Shown here piece after piece: positions 19,201 through 27,351 of a stretch of DNA of 55,476 nucleotides; the stretch's first letter is position 1; each line of letters opens with the position of its first letter. The notes beneath the pieces were generated by a model, which was not told the DNA's origin, ran no database searches, and saw nothing but the letters and a program-made list of their open reading frames with translations. The position numbers were made by a program, and so were the translations under genes. This stretch comes from Clostridia bacterium. Lineage in GTDB: Bacteria > Bacillota > Clostridia > Oscillospirales > CAG-272. The stretch is from contig JAFVTS010000001.1 in assembly GCA_017503105.1 (NCBI GenBank), forward strand, positions 1 to 55,476, given 5' to 3'.

Positions 19201-19589
19201 TAAATTTTATTTCTCGTAAGAAGGTATGCAAGAGCTTTGGCTTCAAGTGAAGCGGTTATTTTGTTATTGTATCGAAATTTTTCGCCTTGCATTACCTCTT
19301 CAAAGAATCCGTCGGCAACTCTGTGTCCGTCTACGTCCTCTCTGTCCGCTTCGAGAAAGAAGAGCTCTCTCAAATGGGCGTATTGAGGATCGTCGAGTAT
19401 CCTTGTTATTTCCGGAAGCTTATCTCTCGTTATATATACCCTCGGATGTACACCGTGAGGATGAGAGAAAGGGGGCGGCGGAAAAATGCTCTCGGACATT
19501 TTCCTAGGGTCTCCCCCAAACATTTCTTGCGTAAAAGAATTTTTTTCGGCAAGGAGGAGAGCTTCCTTATTTGCATCGTAATAAATCAT
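16236..19589 (-). CDS. Heparinase II/III-like protein lacking signal peptide and N-terminal domain
   Basis: This 1117-residue paralog begins about where the catalytic part of the others starts: its NSFTQEMFGGDP corresponds to the FTQEQFGEY segment near residue 220 of the first giant protein. There is no hydrophobic leader. It keeps HPRVYI, GHGTG (His about 213), SQGTACYGPGK and NHDNYDHGTFQIYYKG, then a single InlB-type repeat (GWHT...YSKW) and one beta-sandwich domain. An AAAGGA site lies before ATG 19589, and only 14 bases separate it from the stop of the 2211-residue gene upstream, so the two are one operon. It may be a cytosolic lyase for imported fragments, or a gene trimmed at its 5' end that now depends on the upstream gene for expression. 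The frame is intact and the catalytic motifs are conserved, which argues for function. Confidence 0.8.
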   Translation of the reverse strand: MIYYDANKEALLLAEKNSFTQEMFGGDPRKMSESIFPPPPFSHPHGVHPRVYITRDKLPEITRILDDPQYAHLRELFFLEADREDVDGHRVADGFFEEVMQGEKFRYNNKITASLEAKALAYLLTRNKIYGYEAIIGAKNIILTLKYTTLIHSTPVQGARHVILVVSKVYDWCYDLLTDDDKRQLIGGLSNLMIPQFAEWEFPPANMSAVSGHGTGPFFLTLCVMMAISFADEMPDWWNFIIGRYYAQYVPVILAQTKGGWVSQGTACYGPGKFMDALVPGWMLYVALGEFPYDIEDTRTASYFILSHEMANGKMFGNGDGLKLSQGCNNSYLWGSYMVSALTNDKTLALYIKERSGNFSDTAPDFSNDFTVARLLTMLAYMPRTDDEENPFDKLDTIQCFDFPAAQITARKRWREDSPVVFMKTGNMTMSNHDNYDHGTFQIYYKGVQAGASGEYTSYGNLNHLFYHQATVAYNGLLIFNEDLYDKDPVFIQDPSHFKGNNDVVNRRRHYYSGSQKYRFEPQTINNWLGGDYDMAEVIGTARGVGDDGEGKYAYTASDITKAYHRCSAEYIGRKMLAVFSEGEFPLRFFVYDTMESADQRRDMRKTFLLHTNKEPMIDKSKKTAVSLNEGGRLTLHSLFGADEIEKIGGEGYAYWLSSEKYKNDDGTLNGKNCLDRATKSDRSNIIWGRIELVTKGNARDELVNAIYVSDAECDKSAAVTGHKTDAAYLARIENTVAVFTKSDTPRFEEFEFDTHAESLLEYYICGLEFGTWYAYADGNKIAEQTLTKGSAIMVFKAVGSKIRLVPALDVLGKRGGRIRYDAGSFTTELPVGAPLTYNSDEDTLLPTLTHPYKRFIGWHTKRTLSEDSKIEFIPQGMHGEIRVYSKWLFNYANISFENQSCKNIGTSDLSYKPVMPRAAYKSDENGDIYLEWTRTQNEMYFRTFNRGKTISDSEESEFSFEFRIRRDGDTPLVKFSNPMLRTGDGWNPYHSVGKIELFKYEALDNGDAEILSAVFGKKIAEVGSKSVCTVRLVLNFESGTVRYLDESERVISEEKISLPKEALTVGIRSLAEWKNYLMLENIYWNAEPSDSNIGAKIRLYSIKISEGCVFQKSKNR

Positions 19590-19603
19590 ACTTTTTTTCC
19601 TTT

Positions 19604-22600
19604 TTACACGAAGATATTTCCTTCTGCTATCTTGATATTGTAGAATCTGATGGCTGATTCGGGTACTACCGCTGCCGCGGTGTTAGCCTTTACGTAAAGA
19701 AGATACTTGTTTATCAGGCTTTTCCATTCAAGAGTGCTTGAAGCTCCGGATTTCGTCGGAGCTGAGAACGTACCGCTCGTAACGATCTCAAGCGCGTCGC
19801 CGTAAATTATGAACTCTCCCTTTTTAAAATCAAGCGTGAGTCTGAGGGTGAATATTGTGCCGTCACTGATGTTTCCGATCGTAACGTTATTGATGGCACA
19901 CCTTATTTCACCGTCGGTGTAGCTCTTTATCAGCTGCAGCGAACCCGTGGTGCTTTGTCCGGTTGTATTGACCGAGGATTCAAGGTCGAAGTTCATCAAC
20001 GGAAGTATGGGCGTGTTTCCATCGCGAGAGAATGAGATCTCGTAGCTTATGACATTCTCCTTCATTTCCGCAACGGTACCGGTAGAGGCGTTTAAAATGG
20101 AGAAGTTGGGGTCGCTCTCTCCCTTGACCCAACGGAGGAATCTGCGACCGTTTGTGTCAGTATCCGTCTTGAAGGAGGCGCCGAGCTTTCCGCGCGTTAC
20201 GTAAGTAATATTGTTATGCACGAGATTTGACGCGACGTCCGCGGTGGCGTCTATATCATCGTCAAAGCTTTCGTCGATAAAAACTGTGAGCCATTTAGCA
20301 TAAAGCGTGAATTTGCCTTCCGCATCGACGGGTATCTCTTTTATAGCTTCTCCCGAGAAGTCCTCACTTGCGTACCATCCGCCGAAAATCGCGTTTTGTT
20401 TGCTCGGCGTGGGTAGGGTTGTAGGCTCATCCTTTGAGTATTCGTCGGGATAAGTCTCGGGGAGTGAGCCGCCTGCGAGATTGTACTTGATAGCGTTATA
20501 CTTTTCGGGAACGTCTTTGACAAACAGGTTCCCCTCTGCGATCTTGATCCCGTAAATGCGAAGCGTAGCATCGGCGGGCACACTGCTGAGATTAGCGCGC
20601 CAATATATCATATATTTTTGAATGAGTGTCTTCCATTCGGCGGTAGTTTCGGCACCGGATTTTTCAGGAGCGGAGAAGCTTACGGAATGGATCTCGCTAC
20701 CGCTTTCACGATAGAATGAAATTGTTCCGTTTTGGAAATCTATGACCATTCTCACCGTCAGGATCGAACCGTCCGCAATTGATCCTATCACGGTAGAATC
20801 AACTCCGCACGCTACGCTGCCATCGGAATAGATTTTAAGTAGATTCAGCGTGCCCCAAGCGGAATTTCCGCTCATGTCGACGTTTGATTCGAGAATGATT
20901 TCCGTGCTGGCAAGAATGGGGGCATCCGCGTCGCGGCTTATTTTTATTTCATAGCTTACCGAATCCGCTTGCATTGCGGCAAAGCTGTATCCGCTTGGAT
21001 TTGTTATGGAAAGACCAGGGTCGCTCGTTCCCTTGGTCCACAAGAGGTAGGAAGCTCCGTTTTCATCTACGCGCGATGCGAAGGATGCCTCGCTTTTGCC
21101 CTTAACGGTCAGATTCAGTCCGTTAAACGAAGGGTTGGACGAGGTGCTGTGGTCGTGGTTTATCTCTGTCTTGGAGAAGTCCTCATTGAAAAGCACGTTA
21201 TTCCATTTTGCATATACGGCAAACGGTCCTTCACTGCTTGTCGCAACCGATGTAACTTTGGTCGACTCCTCGAAATCCATCGACGTATACCAACCTATAA
21301 ATATAGCGTTTTGCTTCGTGGGAATGGGGAGAACGGTGGGGGAGTCTTTCGAGTATTCGTACGGAGCGCCTTCGGGAAGAATGCCACCGTTAGTAAAATA
21401 TTCAATATCTCTTTCTCCGGCTTCCTTTTCAAAGAAATTGCCCTCTCCGATCTTTATACCGTAGAAACGAAGTGCCGCATCGTCAGATACGCTGCCCGAA
21501 TTTGCTCTTACGTAAATCATATAACGGGTTATGAGGGATTTCCATTCCAGCGTAGAGGAAGCCTCCGACTTTTCGGGTGCTGTAAAGCTCTTTGAATGTA
21601 TAGCCCTTCCAAGCTCGTTATAAAACGTGAGAGTACCGCTTTCAAAGTTTATCACCATTCTTACCGTAAGAACGGAGCCGTCGCTTATGTTACCTATCGT
21701 GACAGAGTCCGCCGCGCATTTTATATCGCCATCGGACGTAATGCAGAGAAGCTTTAAAGTGCCCCACGCGGATTCTCCCGCCGTGTTTTTGTCGGATTCA
21801 AGTATTATTTCCGACGTAGCGAGTATTGGTGCGTCTGCATCTCTTGAAATCGAAATTTCATAGCTCGCGCATTTTTCGGTCATACCTGCGAAGCTGTAAG
21901 CACCGGGGCTGTTAACGGAGAAGCTCGGATCGCTTGAGCCCTTTACCCAACGCAAGAAGCGTCTGCCGCTTTCGTCCTCGTCGGTTTCAAAAATCGCGCC
22001 CGCTTTTCCCGCGGCGACGTAAGACAAACCGTTGCTCTTGAGCGCGGAGACGGTTTCGCTGTTAATATGAAAATCGGTTTCGCTATAATCCTCGTTTACG
22101 AAAATGTTATTCCACTTTGCGTAAACCTTGAAGATGCCGTTTGCATCGGTCGGTACCTCGGTGATCTTTGAAGCCTTGTCGAAATTCGGGTCGGTAAACC
22201 AACCGATAAAGGTGGCGTTTTTCTTGAACGGGACGGGGAGGGGAGTAGGAACGTCCTTTGAGTATTCTCTCGGAGCATCCTGCGAAAGCTTACCGCCGGA
22301 TAAATCGTAATCAATGGATCCTTCGGAAAACGTACGCTTGAAGCGATCTCCCTCCGTAATTGTTATATCGTATATTCTGACAGATTTCGGAAGCCCGTCC
22401 TTATTTGAATCGCATCTCCAATAAACCACGCTGCTTTGAATAAGCAATTTCCATTCAATGCCCGTGGTGGCACCGGATGCTTTGGGAACTGTGAATTTTT
22501 CACAAGAATACACGTCGTTGTTTTCATCGTAATAAACGAGCAATTCGTTTTTGAAATCGATCGTGAACTTCACGGTAGCGGCATTGTCGGCGGTAGCAGT

Positions 22601-25600
22601 CGCCAGCTCTGCTCCATTGACACCGCTTTTTATGACGAGATCGCCTTTAGAGTCCTTTTCAAACGTGAGCAACGGGAGAGTACCCCATACCCGGTCTTTT
22701 CCGTTTATATCCTTGTTGGATTCAAGAACGAGGGAATTGAAATTCGGGAACTCACCGTCCGCGTCGCGTCCGAACGTAAAGGAATAGCTTACCGTATCCG
22801 AATGCATATTTGCGAAATTCTGCGCAGAGTTCGTGATCTGTAGACGGGGGTCATCCTTAATCTGTGTCCACTCTATATAATCTTTTCCGTTTTCGTCACG
22901 CATCGCATATGCCGTCGAAAGCTCGGGGGTAAACGTTATTTTTGAGATTCCCGTATTTTTGAAAAGACCGTTGTTAAAATCGAGCAGAGTGAAGGATACA
23001 AGCCATTTTGCGTAAACTCTGAAGGTTCCTGTCGTACCTGCGGGAATGGAGTAGATCCGCGTTCTTTCATCGTAATTGGGACTTGTAAACCATCCGACAA
23101 ACACGTTGCCGTTAGGATGCGTCATATCCGTAGGAAGAAGCGTCTCTTCCTCGTTGTTATAGACTATCGGAGCACCGTCGGGCAACTTTCCGCCGCCAAG
23201 GTTGTAGTGGATCTTTCCGCCGTTCATTCCTATAACGTCAGGACCGGGCGTGATTTCGATTTTTCCGGGGGGCGCATAGAAATTAAGGATTCCTTCACCT
23301 TCCGCAACGTAAGTATGAGCTACTCTGATGCCGTCGACGTAGATCTGCCACGTGCCGGATTCCAGTCCGGCAATATAGTATTCCGTCAGTCCGGGATCGG
23401 ATCTTGAAAACTCAAAGCTCTTGTACCACAGCTTGTCACTTTTTATAAACGCCGCGGAAACGGCTCCGATCTCTGCACCCTGTAAAAATTCGTTTTCGTA
23501 TTTTTCTACGTTAAGCGTATTCTTATTGTCACTGTCCTTTACGTACATAGCAACGAGCATATCGTCGTGAACGTTACCGCTCGCGGTGAGTTCGGCTCTG
23601 CCCCATATTATATCGCTCCTGTCGTTATTTGACGTTGCGTTAAGCAGATTTTTGCCCGAAAGAGAACCGTCGGTATTGTAGTAATTCTTACCGTTGATCC
23701 AATATGCAAAGCCCTCGCCGCCTATTTTTTCGACGGTTTCCCATCCGAGAAGAGAGTGCATAACGAGCGTGCCTTCACCTTCCGTTACCGTCACGGTCAT
23801 TGCATCCTTGTCAAGCTCGGGCTCCTTTGCCGTATGTAATAAGAATTGCTTTCTGAAATCGGGGTTGTTTCCGGCGTTGGTTATAGAATCGTGTACGAAG
23901 AAATACATAGGGAAATCTTCATCTCCCGTAAAGATAGAGAGCATACGTCTTCCAACGTAATCTACCGTTTCGGGGTTGTAAGACGTTGTGATATCTCCGG
24001 CTATATATGCGAATTTGACGGTACCGTCATAGTTATATTTGGAAGATACGGAAATCAGATCCCCCATATCATAATCTCCGCCTTGCCACGCGTCGATAGT
24101 GCCTGCCTCACGTCTGTATTGCTGGCTTCCCGAGTAGTAATATCGGCTGCTGTTGGCTAATCTGCCGTCGACGTAAAGAGGCTCGTCATCCGCCAGTGTC
24201 GGATCGAAAATAAGCAGCCCGTTGTACGCGACGGTTTGCTGCGCGTAATAAATATGCTCATCGGAGCCGTAGGTGGGATAAGAGCCGGAGGGACCTGTGA
24301 GCAAGCCCTTATAATAAATTTGGAATGTGCCGTGATCGTAGTTATCGTGGTTTGCCATGGTAAGCGTGCCTATTCTCATCATTATGGAAACGGCATCGCT
24401 GTCCCAAGAGCTTCTTGCCGTGATCTGTGCGGCGGGCTCGGCAAAGCTCTGTATCAACTCAAAGTTATCGTAATCAATGTTCTCAAGGAAGTGAAGTGGC
24501 ATATAAGCAATTAAAGTCAAAAGCTTTGCCCAGGTAACGTCGTTTGAAAAATCTGATGCGCACGAGGAAAAATTCTCAGATTTCGTTTTTAGATAGCTTG
24601 AAAGCCCCATATTTTTGGTAAGTGCGCTTATCATATAAATGACCCAAGGATAGGTCTCGGAAACGCCGGTGTTGAATTTCACACCGTCGCCGCTTGCGAA
24701 ATATCTTCCCGATGGCATTTCATGAGACAGAATGTAATAAGCTGCCGTTTCTATGTCGTCAATGTTATATGGGAAAATACCGTTTGATATGTAGAGCATA
24801 TATCCCGGGACGAGGGAGTCGTAAAGCTTGCCGGGACCGTAACAAGCAGTACCCTGAGATACCCAGCCGCCCTTTGTTTGTTCAAGAACTACGGGAACGT
24901 ATTCCTCGTAGTATCTTCCGCCCACGAATTCCCACCAATCGGGCATCTCGTCGTAAAAGGCGAGCGCGAGCGACATATAATTTACGAAGAAGAGCGGCCC
25001 CGTTCCGTGACCGGAAACCGCAGACATATTTGCGGGCGGGAACTGCCACTCGGTAAAGTGAGGGAGCATAAGATGGCAAACGCCGCCGATGATCTGGTTT
25101 TTGTCTTCCTCGCTCAAAAGGTCGTAGCACCAATCATAAACGCGCGAAAGGGTAGCGGTGACGTGTCTTGCACCCGTTGCCTGCGAATCGTTAGGGGATA
25201 CGTTTCGGCTGTATTTGAGCGTAAGCATCATTTGCTTTATGCCGATTATAGCTTCGTAGCCGTAGATCTCATCACCCGTAATAAGATAAGCAAGTGCTTT
25301 ATTTTCAATGTATGAGTTTATAGCTCCGTTGTATCGGTAAAGCTCTCCGTTTTTCCATTCGTCGTAATATCCGTCTATTATTTTGTATCCGTTATGGTAA
25401 ACGGCGTCAGCTTCTTTCCAGAACTCGTGCGCTATTTTTAAATATTCGGGATCGTTCAGTATATTCCGAATATCCACGATGCGGTCACCTGTGAGGAAGA
25501 GTCTTGGGTGTTGCCCCTTTGTGGGATAGGATTCGGGCGGAAGATAAGGGGATTTGCCCATAGATTTAGGGTCGCCGCCAAACATATCCTGCGTGTATGA

Positions 25601-26239
25601 GTCGTTGCGCGCAATGAGATCGTTCAGGCTTTTTTCGCGCTCAAGCCGCTCTTGCTCCTTTAGCTCCTCCTCGTATTCGGAAATAGCTTTTGTTTTAATT
25701 ACGTACAAATTTTCGGGCACACTGAGCGTACCGTCCTTGGAGATCAAAGAAAGAAAGTCGTTTTTGCCATATTCGAAAGCGGTATCGGAGTTGGCAAGAT
25801 ATGCAAGATGCCCGTTCTTGAAAGCGTATGCCCATATGAGTTGACTTCCGTCATCAGTAAATTCAATCACGGAAAGAAGTTCCTTAGACAACGCTCGGTT
25901 CGTTTTTCCTATGAGTATTTCGTACTCTGTCGCCTTTCCGGCACTGTCGGGGATCGAACGCACGCGGTAACCGCCTTCGGAAAAAATATTCGAAAGCTCG
26001 GAAGAGAGTACTTGGTCCGCAAAGCTCGAATCGGACGAATAAACGAGCCTGTATTCGGGAGCGCTGTCACCGATAATGCTAATGCTTGATGACGTTTCGG
26101 ACAAAAGAATCGCCTTATCCGCGTTCGTTTTAATTTCATCAGGGGCCGTTCTTTGAGCAAATAAAAGACAACAAACGGTAATAAACAGTATTAGCGAAAA
26201 GAGTGAACACCTTAACTTTTTTGAATTCAATTTTTTCAT
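19604..26239 (-). CDS. Giant secreted heparinase II/III-like protein with four repeat units
   Basis: At 2211 residues this is the largest gene here. It starts with a basic stretch and a hydrophobic signal segment (about 13-29). An N-terminal domain with TEYEILIGKTNR follows, then the catalytic part: HPRLFLTGDR, GHGTG (His about 411), SQGTACYGPGK and NHDNYDHGTFQIYYKG. The C-terminal half carries four InlB-type repeats, each ending GW[FY][TA]...YAKW, alternating with four beta-sandwich domains that end in RxY[GND]I[KT]I-x-EG. The protein stops right after the last domain with no anchor. Its catalytic part is closer to the 1117-residue partner (SQGTACYGPGK in both) than to the two plus-strand paralogs (SQGTANYAYNK). 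It is divergent from an AraC regulator. Its -10 box lacks a good -35 box, as expected for an activated promoter. The substrate is not deducible; an acidic polysaccharide is likely. Confidence 0.82.
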   Translation of the reverse strand: MKKLNSKKLRCSLFSLILFITVCCLLFAQRTAPDEIKTNADKAILLSETSSSISIIGDSAPEYRLVYSSDSSFADQVLSSELSNIFSEGGYRVRSIPDSAGKATEYEILIGKTNRALSKELLSVIEFTDDGSQLIWAYAFKNGHLAYLANSDTAFEYGKNDFLSLISKDGTLSVPENLYVIKTKAISEYEEELKEQERLEREKSLNDLIARNDSYTQDMFGGDPKSMGKSPYLPPESYPTKGQHPRLFLTGDRIVDIRNILNDPEYLKIAHEFWKEADAVYHNGYKIIDGYYDEWKNGELYRYNGAINSYIENKALAYLITGDEIYGYEAIIGIKQMMLTLKYSRNVSPNDSQATGARHVTATLSRVYDWCYDLLSEEDKNQIIGGVCHLMLPHFTEWQFPPANMSAVSGHGTGPLFFVNYMSLALAFYDEMPDWWEFVGGRYYEEYVPVVLEQTKGGWVSQGTACYGPGKLYDSLVPGYMLYISNGIFPYNIDDIETAAYYILSHEMPSGRYFASGDGVKFNTGVSETYPWVIYMISALTKNMGLSSYLKTKSENFSSCASDFSNDVTWAKLLTLIAYMPLHFLENIDYDNFELIQSFAEPAAQITARSSWDSDAVSIMMRIGTLTMANHDNYDHGTFQIYYKGLLTGPSGSYPTYGSDEHIYYAQQTVAYNGLLIFDPTLADDEPLYVDGRLANSSRYYYSGSQQYRREAGTIDAWQGGDYDMGDLISVSSKYNYDGTVKFAYIAGDITTSYNPETVDYVGRRMLSIFTGDEDFPMYFFVHDSITNAGNNPDFRKQFLLHTAKEPELDKDAMTVTVTEGEGTLVMHSLLGWETVEKIGGEGFAYWINGKNYYNTDGSLSGKNLLNATSNNDRSDIIWGRAELTASGNVHDDMLVAMYVKDSDNKNTLNVEKYENEFLQGAEIGAVSAAFIKSDKLWYKSFEFSRSDPGLTEYYIAGLESGTWQIYVDGIRVAHTYVAEGEGILNFYAPPGKIEITPGPDVIGMNGGKIHYNLGGGKLPDGAPIVYNNEEETLLPTDMTHPNGNVFVGWFTSPNYDERTRIYSIPAGTTGTFRVYAKWLVSFTLLDFNNGLFKNTGISKITFTPELSTAYAMRDENGKDYIEWTQIKDDPRLQITNSAQNFANMHSDTVSYSFTFGRDADGEFPNFNSLVLESNKDINGKDRVWGTLPLLTFEKDSKGDLVIKSGVNGAELATATADNAATVKFTIDFKNELLVYYDENNDVYSCEKFTVPKASGATTGIEWKLLIQSSVVYWRCDSNKDGLPKSVRIYDITITEGDRFKRTFSEGSIDYDLSGGKLSQDAPREYSKDVPTPLPVPFKKNATFIGWFTDPNFDKASKITEVPTDANGIFKVYAKWNNIFVNEDYSETDFHINSETVSALKSNGLSYVAAGKAGAIFETDEDESGRRFLRWVKGSSDPSFSVNSPGAYSFAGMTEKCASYEISISRDADAPILATSEIILESDKNTAGESAWGTLKLLCITSDGDIKCAADSVTIGNISDGSVLTVRMVINFESGTLTFYNELGRAIHSKSFTAPEKSEASSTLEWKSLITRYMIYVRANSGSVSDDAALRFYGIKIGEGNFFEKEAGERDIEYFTNGGILPEGAPYEYSKDSPTVLPIPTKQNAIFIGWYTSMDFEESTKVTSVATSSEGPFAVYAKWNNVLFNEDFSKTEINHDHSTSSNPSFNGLNLTVKGKSEASFASRVDENGASYLLWTKGTSDPGLSITNPSGYSFAAMQADSVSYEIKISRDADAPILASTEIILESNVDMSGNSAWGTLNLLKIYSDGSVACGVDSTVIGSIADGSILTVRMVIDFQNGTISFYRESGSEIHSVSFSAPEKSGAETTAEWKTLIQKYMIYWRANLSSVPADATLRIYGIKIAEGNLFVKDVPEKYNAIKYNLAGGSLPETYPDEYSKDEPTTLPTPSKQNAIFGGWYASEDFSGEAIKEIPVDAEGKFTLYAKWLTVFIDESFDDDIDATADVASNLVHNNITYVTRGKLGASFKTDTDTNGRRFLRWVKGESDPNFSILNASTGTVAEMKENVISYEISFSRDGNTPILPLMNFDLESSVNTTGQSTTGSLQLIKSYTDGEIRCAINNVTIGNISDGTIFTLRLTLDFKKGEFIIYGDALEIVTSGTFSAPTKSGASSTLEWKSLINKYLLYVKANTAAAVVPESAIRFYNIKIAEGNIFV

Positions 26240-26276
26240 TATGCGGATCTCCTGTTGCGTGTTTTCTTCAATATAA

Positions 26277-26335
26277 ATTATAATGGATTTTAGCGTGGAT
26301 TTCTATTGACAAAGCATATCATTATATGGTAAAAT
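26277..26335. promoter_or_regulatory. Divergent promoters between the 2211-residue lyase-like gene and the AraC regulator
   Basis: On the plus strand TTGACA (26306-26311), 18 bases and TAAAAT (26330-26335) form a good promoter for the regulator. On the minus strand TATAAT (complement of 26277-26282) lacks a matching -35 box. The lyase promoter therefore probably depends on an activator, and the adjacent AraC protein is the obvious candidate. Confidence 0.7.
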
Positions 26336-26363
26336 CATACTAATCGGCACGGAGGTGAAACGT

Positions 26364-27170
26364 ATGCAGGAGTTGTTAGTTCAAAAAAATGAGCTTTTAA
26401 ATTTTAACGTCATAAGCATAGGAATAGAAGAGGATTATAAGCTCGCACACTGGGGACGCGGTCGCAGAACGTTTTTGGTTCTGCAGTACGTCCTTTTGGG
26501 CAAAGGCTATTTTAACGGGAAAGAGGTTAGAGCGGGGCAGGGGTTCGTTGTAGAACCGGGCGAGATTAACGAATACCATTCATCCGAGGATGAGCCATGG
26601 ACGTATTTTTTTATAAGCCTTTCCGGCGAAAACGTTACTGAGGTCGTAAAAAGATATTTGGGTCAAACGGAAAACGGGATTTTCAATTACGATTTTAAGG
26701 CAAAGCTTATGGACATAGTGACGGAAACGATAAGAAGCAATTTCAGCGGTCGAGGCAACGGAAAAGCGTTTATATCATCTTCATTCGCACTGTCGTGCTT
26801 CTGGCGCATTATGTCGTACCATGAAGAGAATCTCGACAACGATATAAATCATTACGTCAGAGATGCTAAAAATTATATGCGCTTGCATTTTCATCAGGCG
26901 TTAAGTATTTCCGAGATAGCGAAAGCGTTGAATATCAGCGACAGATATCTCTATAACCTTTTCATCAAGCACTTAGGGGCTTCCCCAAAGCGTTATTTGA
27001 ACGGAATAAGAGTTGCCCGTGCTGAAAAATATCTTTTGAGCACTGAGGCTTCGATCACCGAAATTGCAGTTTCCGTCGGAGTTCCCGATGTTCTTGCGTT
27101 TTCAAGATTCTTTAAAAGATATACGGGAGTGTCCCCTACCGAATACCGCAAGAGGAGAAAAAATCAGTAA
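26364..27170 (+). CDS. AraC-family transcriptional regulator
   Basis: About 268 residues. The N-terminal half is a cupin-like sensing domain (YVLLGKGYFNGKEV... GFVVEPGE), as in AraC_binding. The C-terminal 100 residues hold two helix-turn-helix motifs: SISEIAKALNISDRYLYNLF and SITEIAVSVGVPDVLAFSRFF, followed by the family signature YTGVSPTEYRKRR. Such proteins usually bind a sugar and activate neighbouring catabolic genes. ATG 26364 is preferred over the GTG at 26355 because GGAGG (26351-26355) is 8 bases before it. It is divergent from the 2211-residue gene and upstream of the 854-residue protein, and may also act on the TTTACGAT repeats of the two other giant genes. That last point is inference. 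Confidence 0.9.
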   Translation: MQELLVQKNELLNFNVISIGIEEDYKLAHWGRGRRTFLVLQYVLLGKGYFNGKEVRAGQGFVVEPGEINEYHSSEDEPWTYFFISLSGENVTEVVKRYLGQTENGIFNYDFKAKLMDIVTETIRSNFSGRGNGKAFISSSFALSCFWRIMSYHEENLDNDINHYVRDAKNYMRLHFHQALSISEIAKALNISDRYLYNLFIKHLGASPKRYLNGIRVARAEKYLLSTEASITEIAVSVGVPDVLAFSRFFKRYTGVSPTEYRKRRKNQ

Positions 27171-27196
27171 TTCTTCCGCGAGAAGCAAAATATTAA

Positions 27197-27240
27197 GCAA
27201 AAACGGTACTGTTAAAAAAATGTATATAGTGTGTTTTTGC
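27197..27240. promoter_or_regulatory. Inverted repeat GCAAAAAC/GTTTTTGC upstream of the 854-residue protein gene
   Basis: GCAAAAAC (27197-27204) is mirrored by GTTTTTGC (27233-27240). The same half-site word occurs in the promoters of the two plus-strand giant genes (1684-1691 and 7601-7608). No T-tract follows directly, so it is less likely a terminator for the AraC gene and could be an operator. A TATAAT-like box lies further on in the AT-rich leader (about 27285-27292). Confidence 0.5.
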
Positions 27241-27351
27241 CATATTTTAATATGTTTTATGCATTTAAATTCTTCATTTTTTATTATATAATGATGATGT
27301 TAAGCGCTGTAAGTGTGTTAACAAAAAATCAAAAGAAAAAGGAGAATTTTT

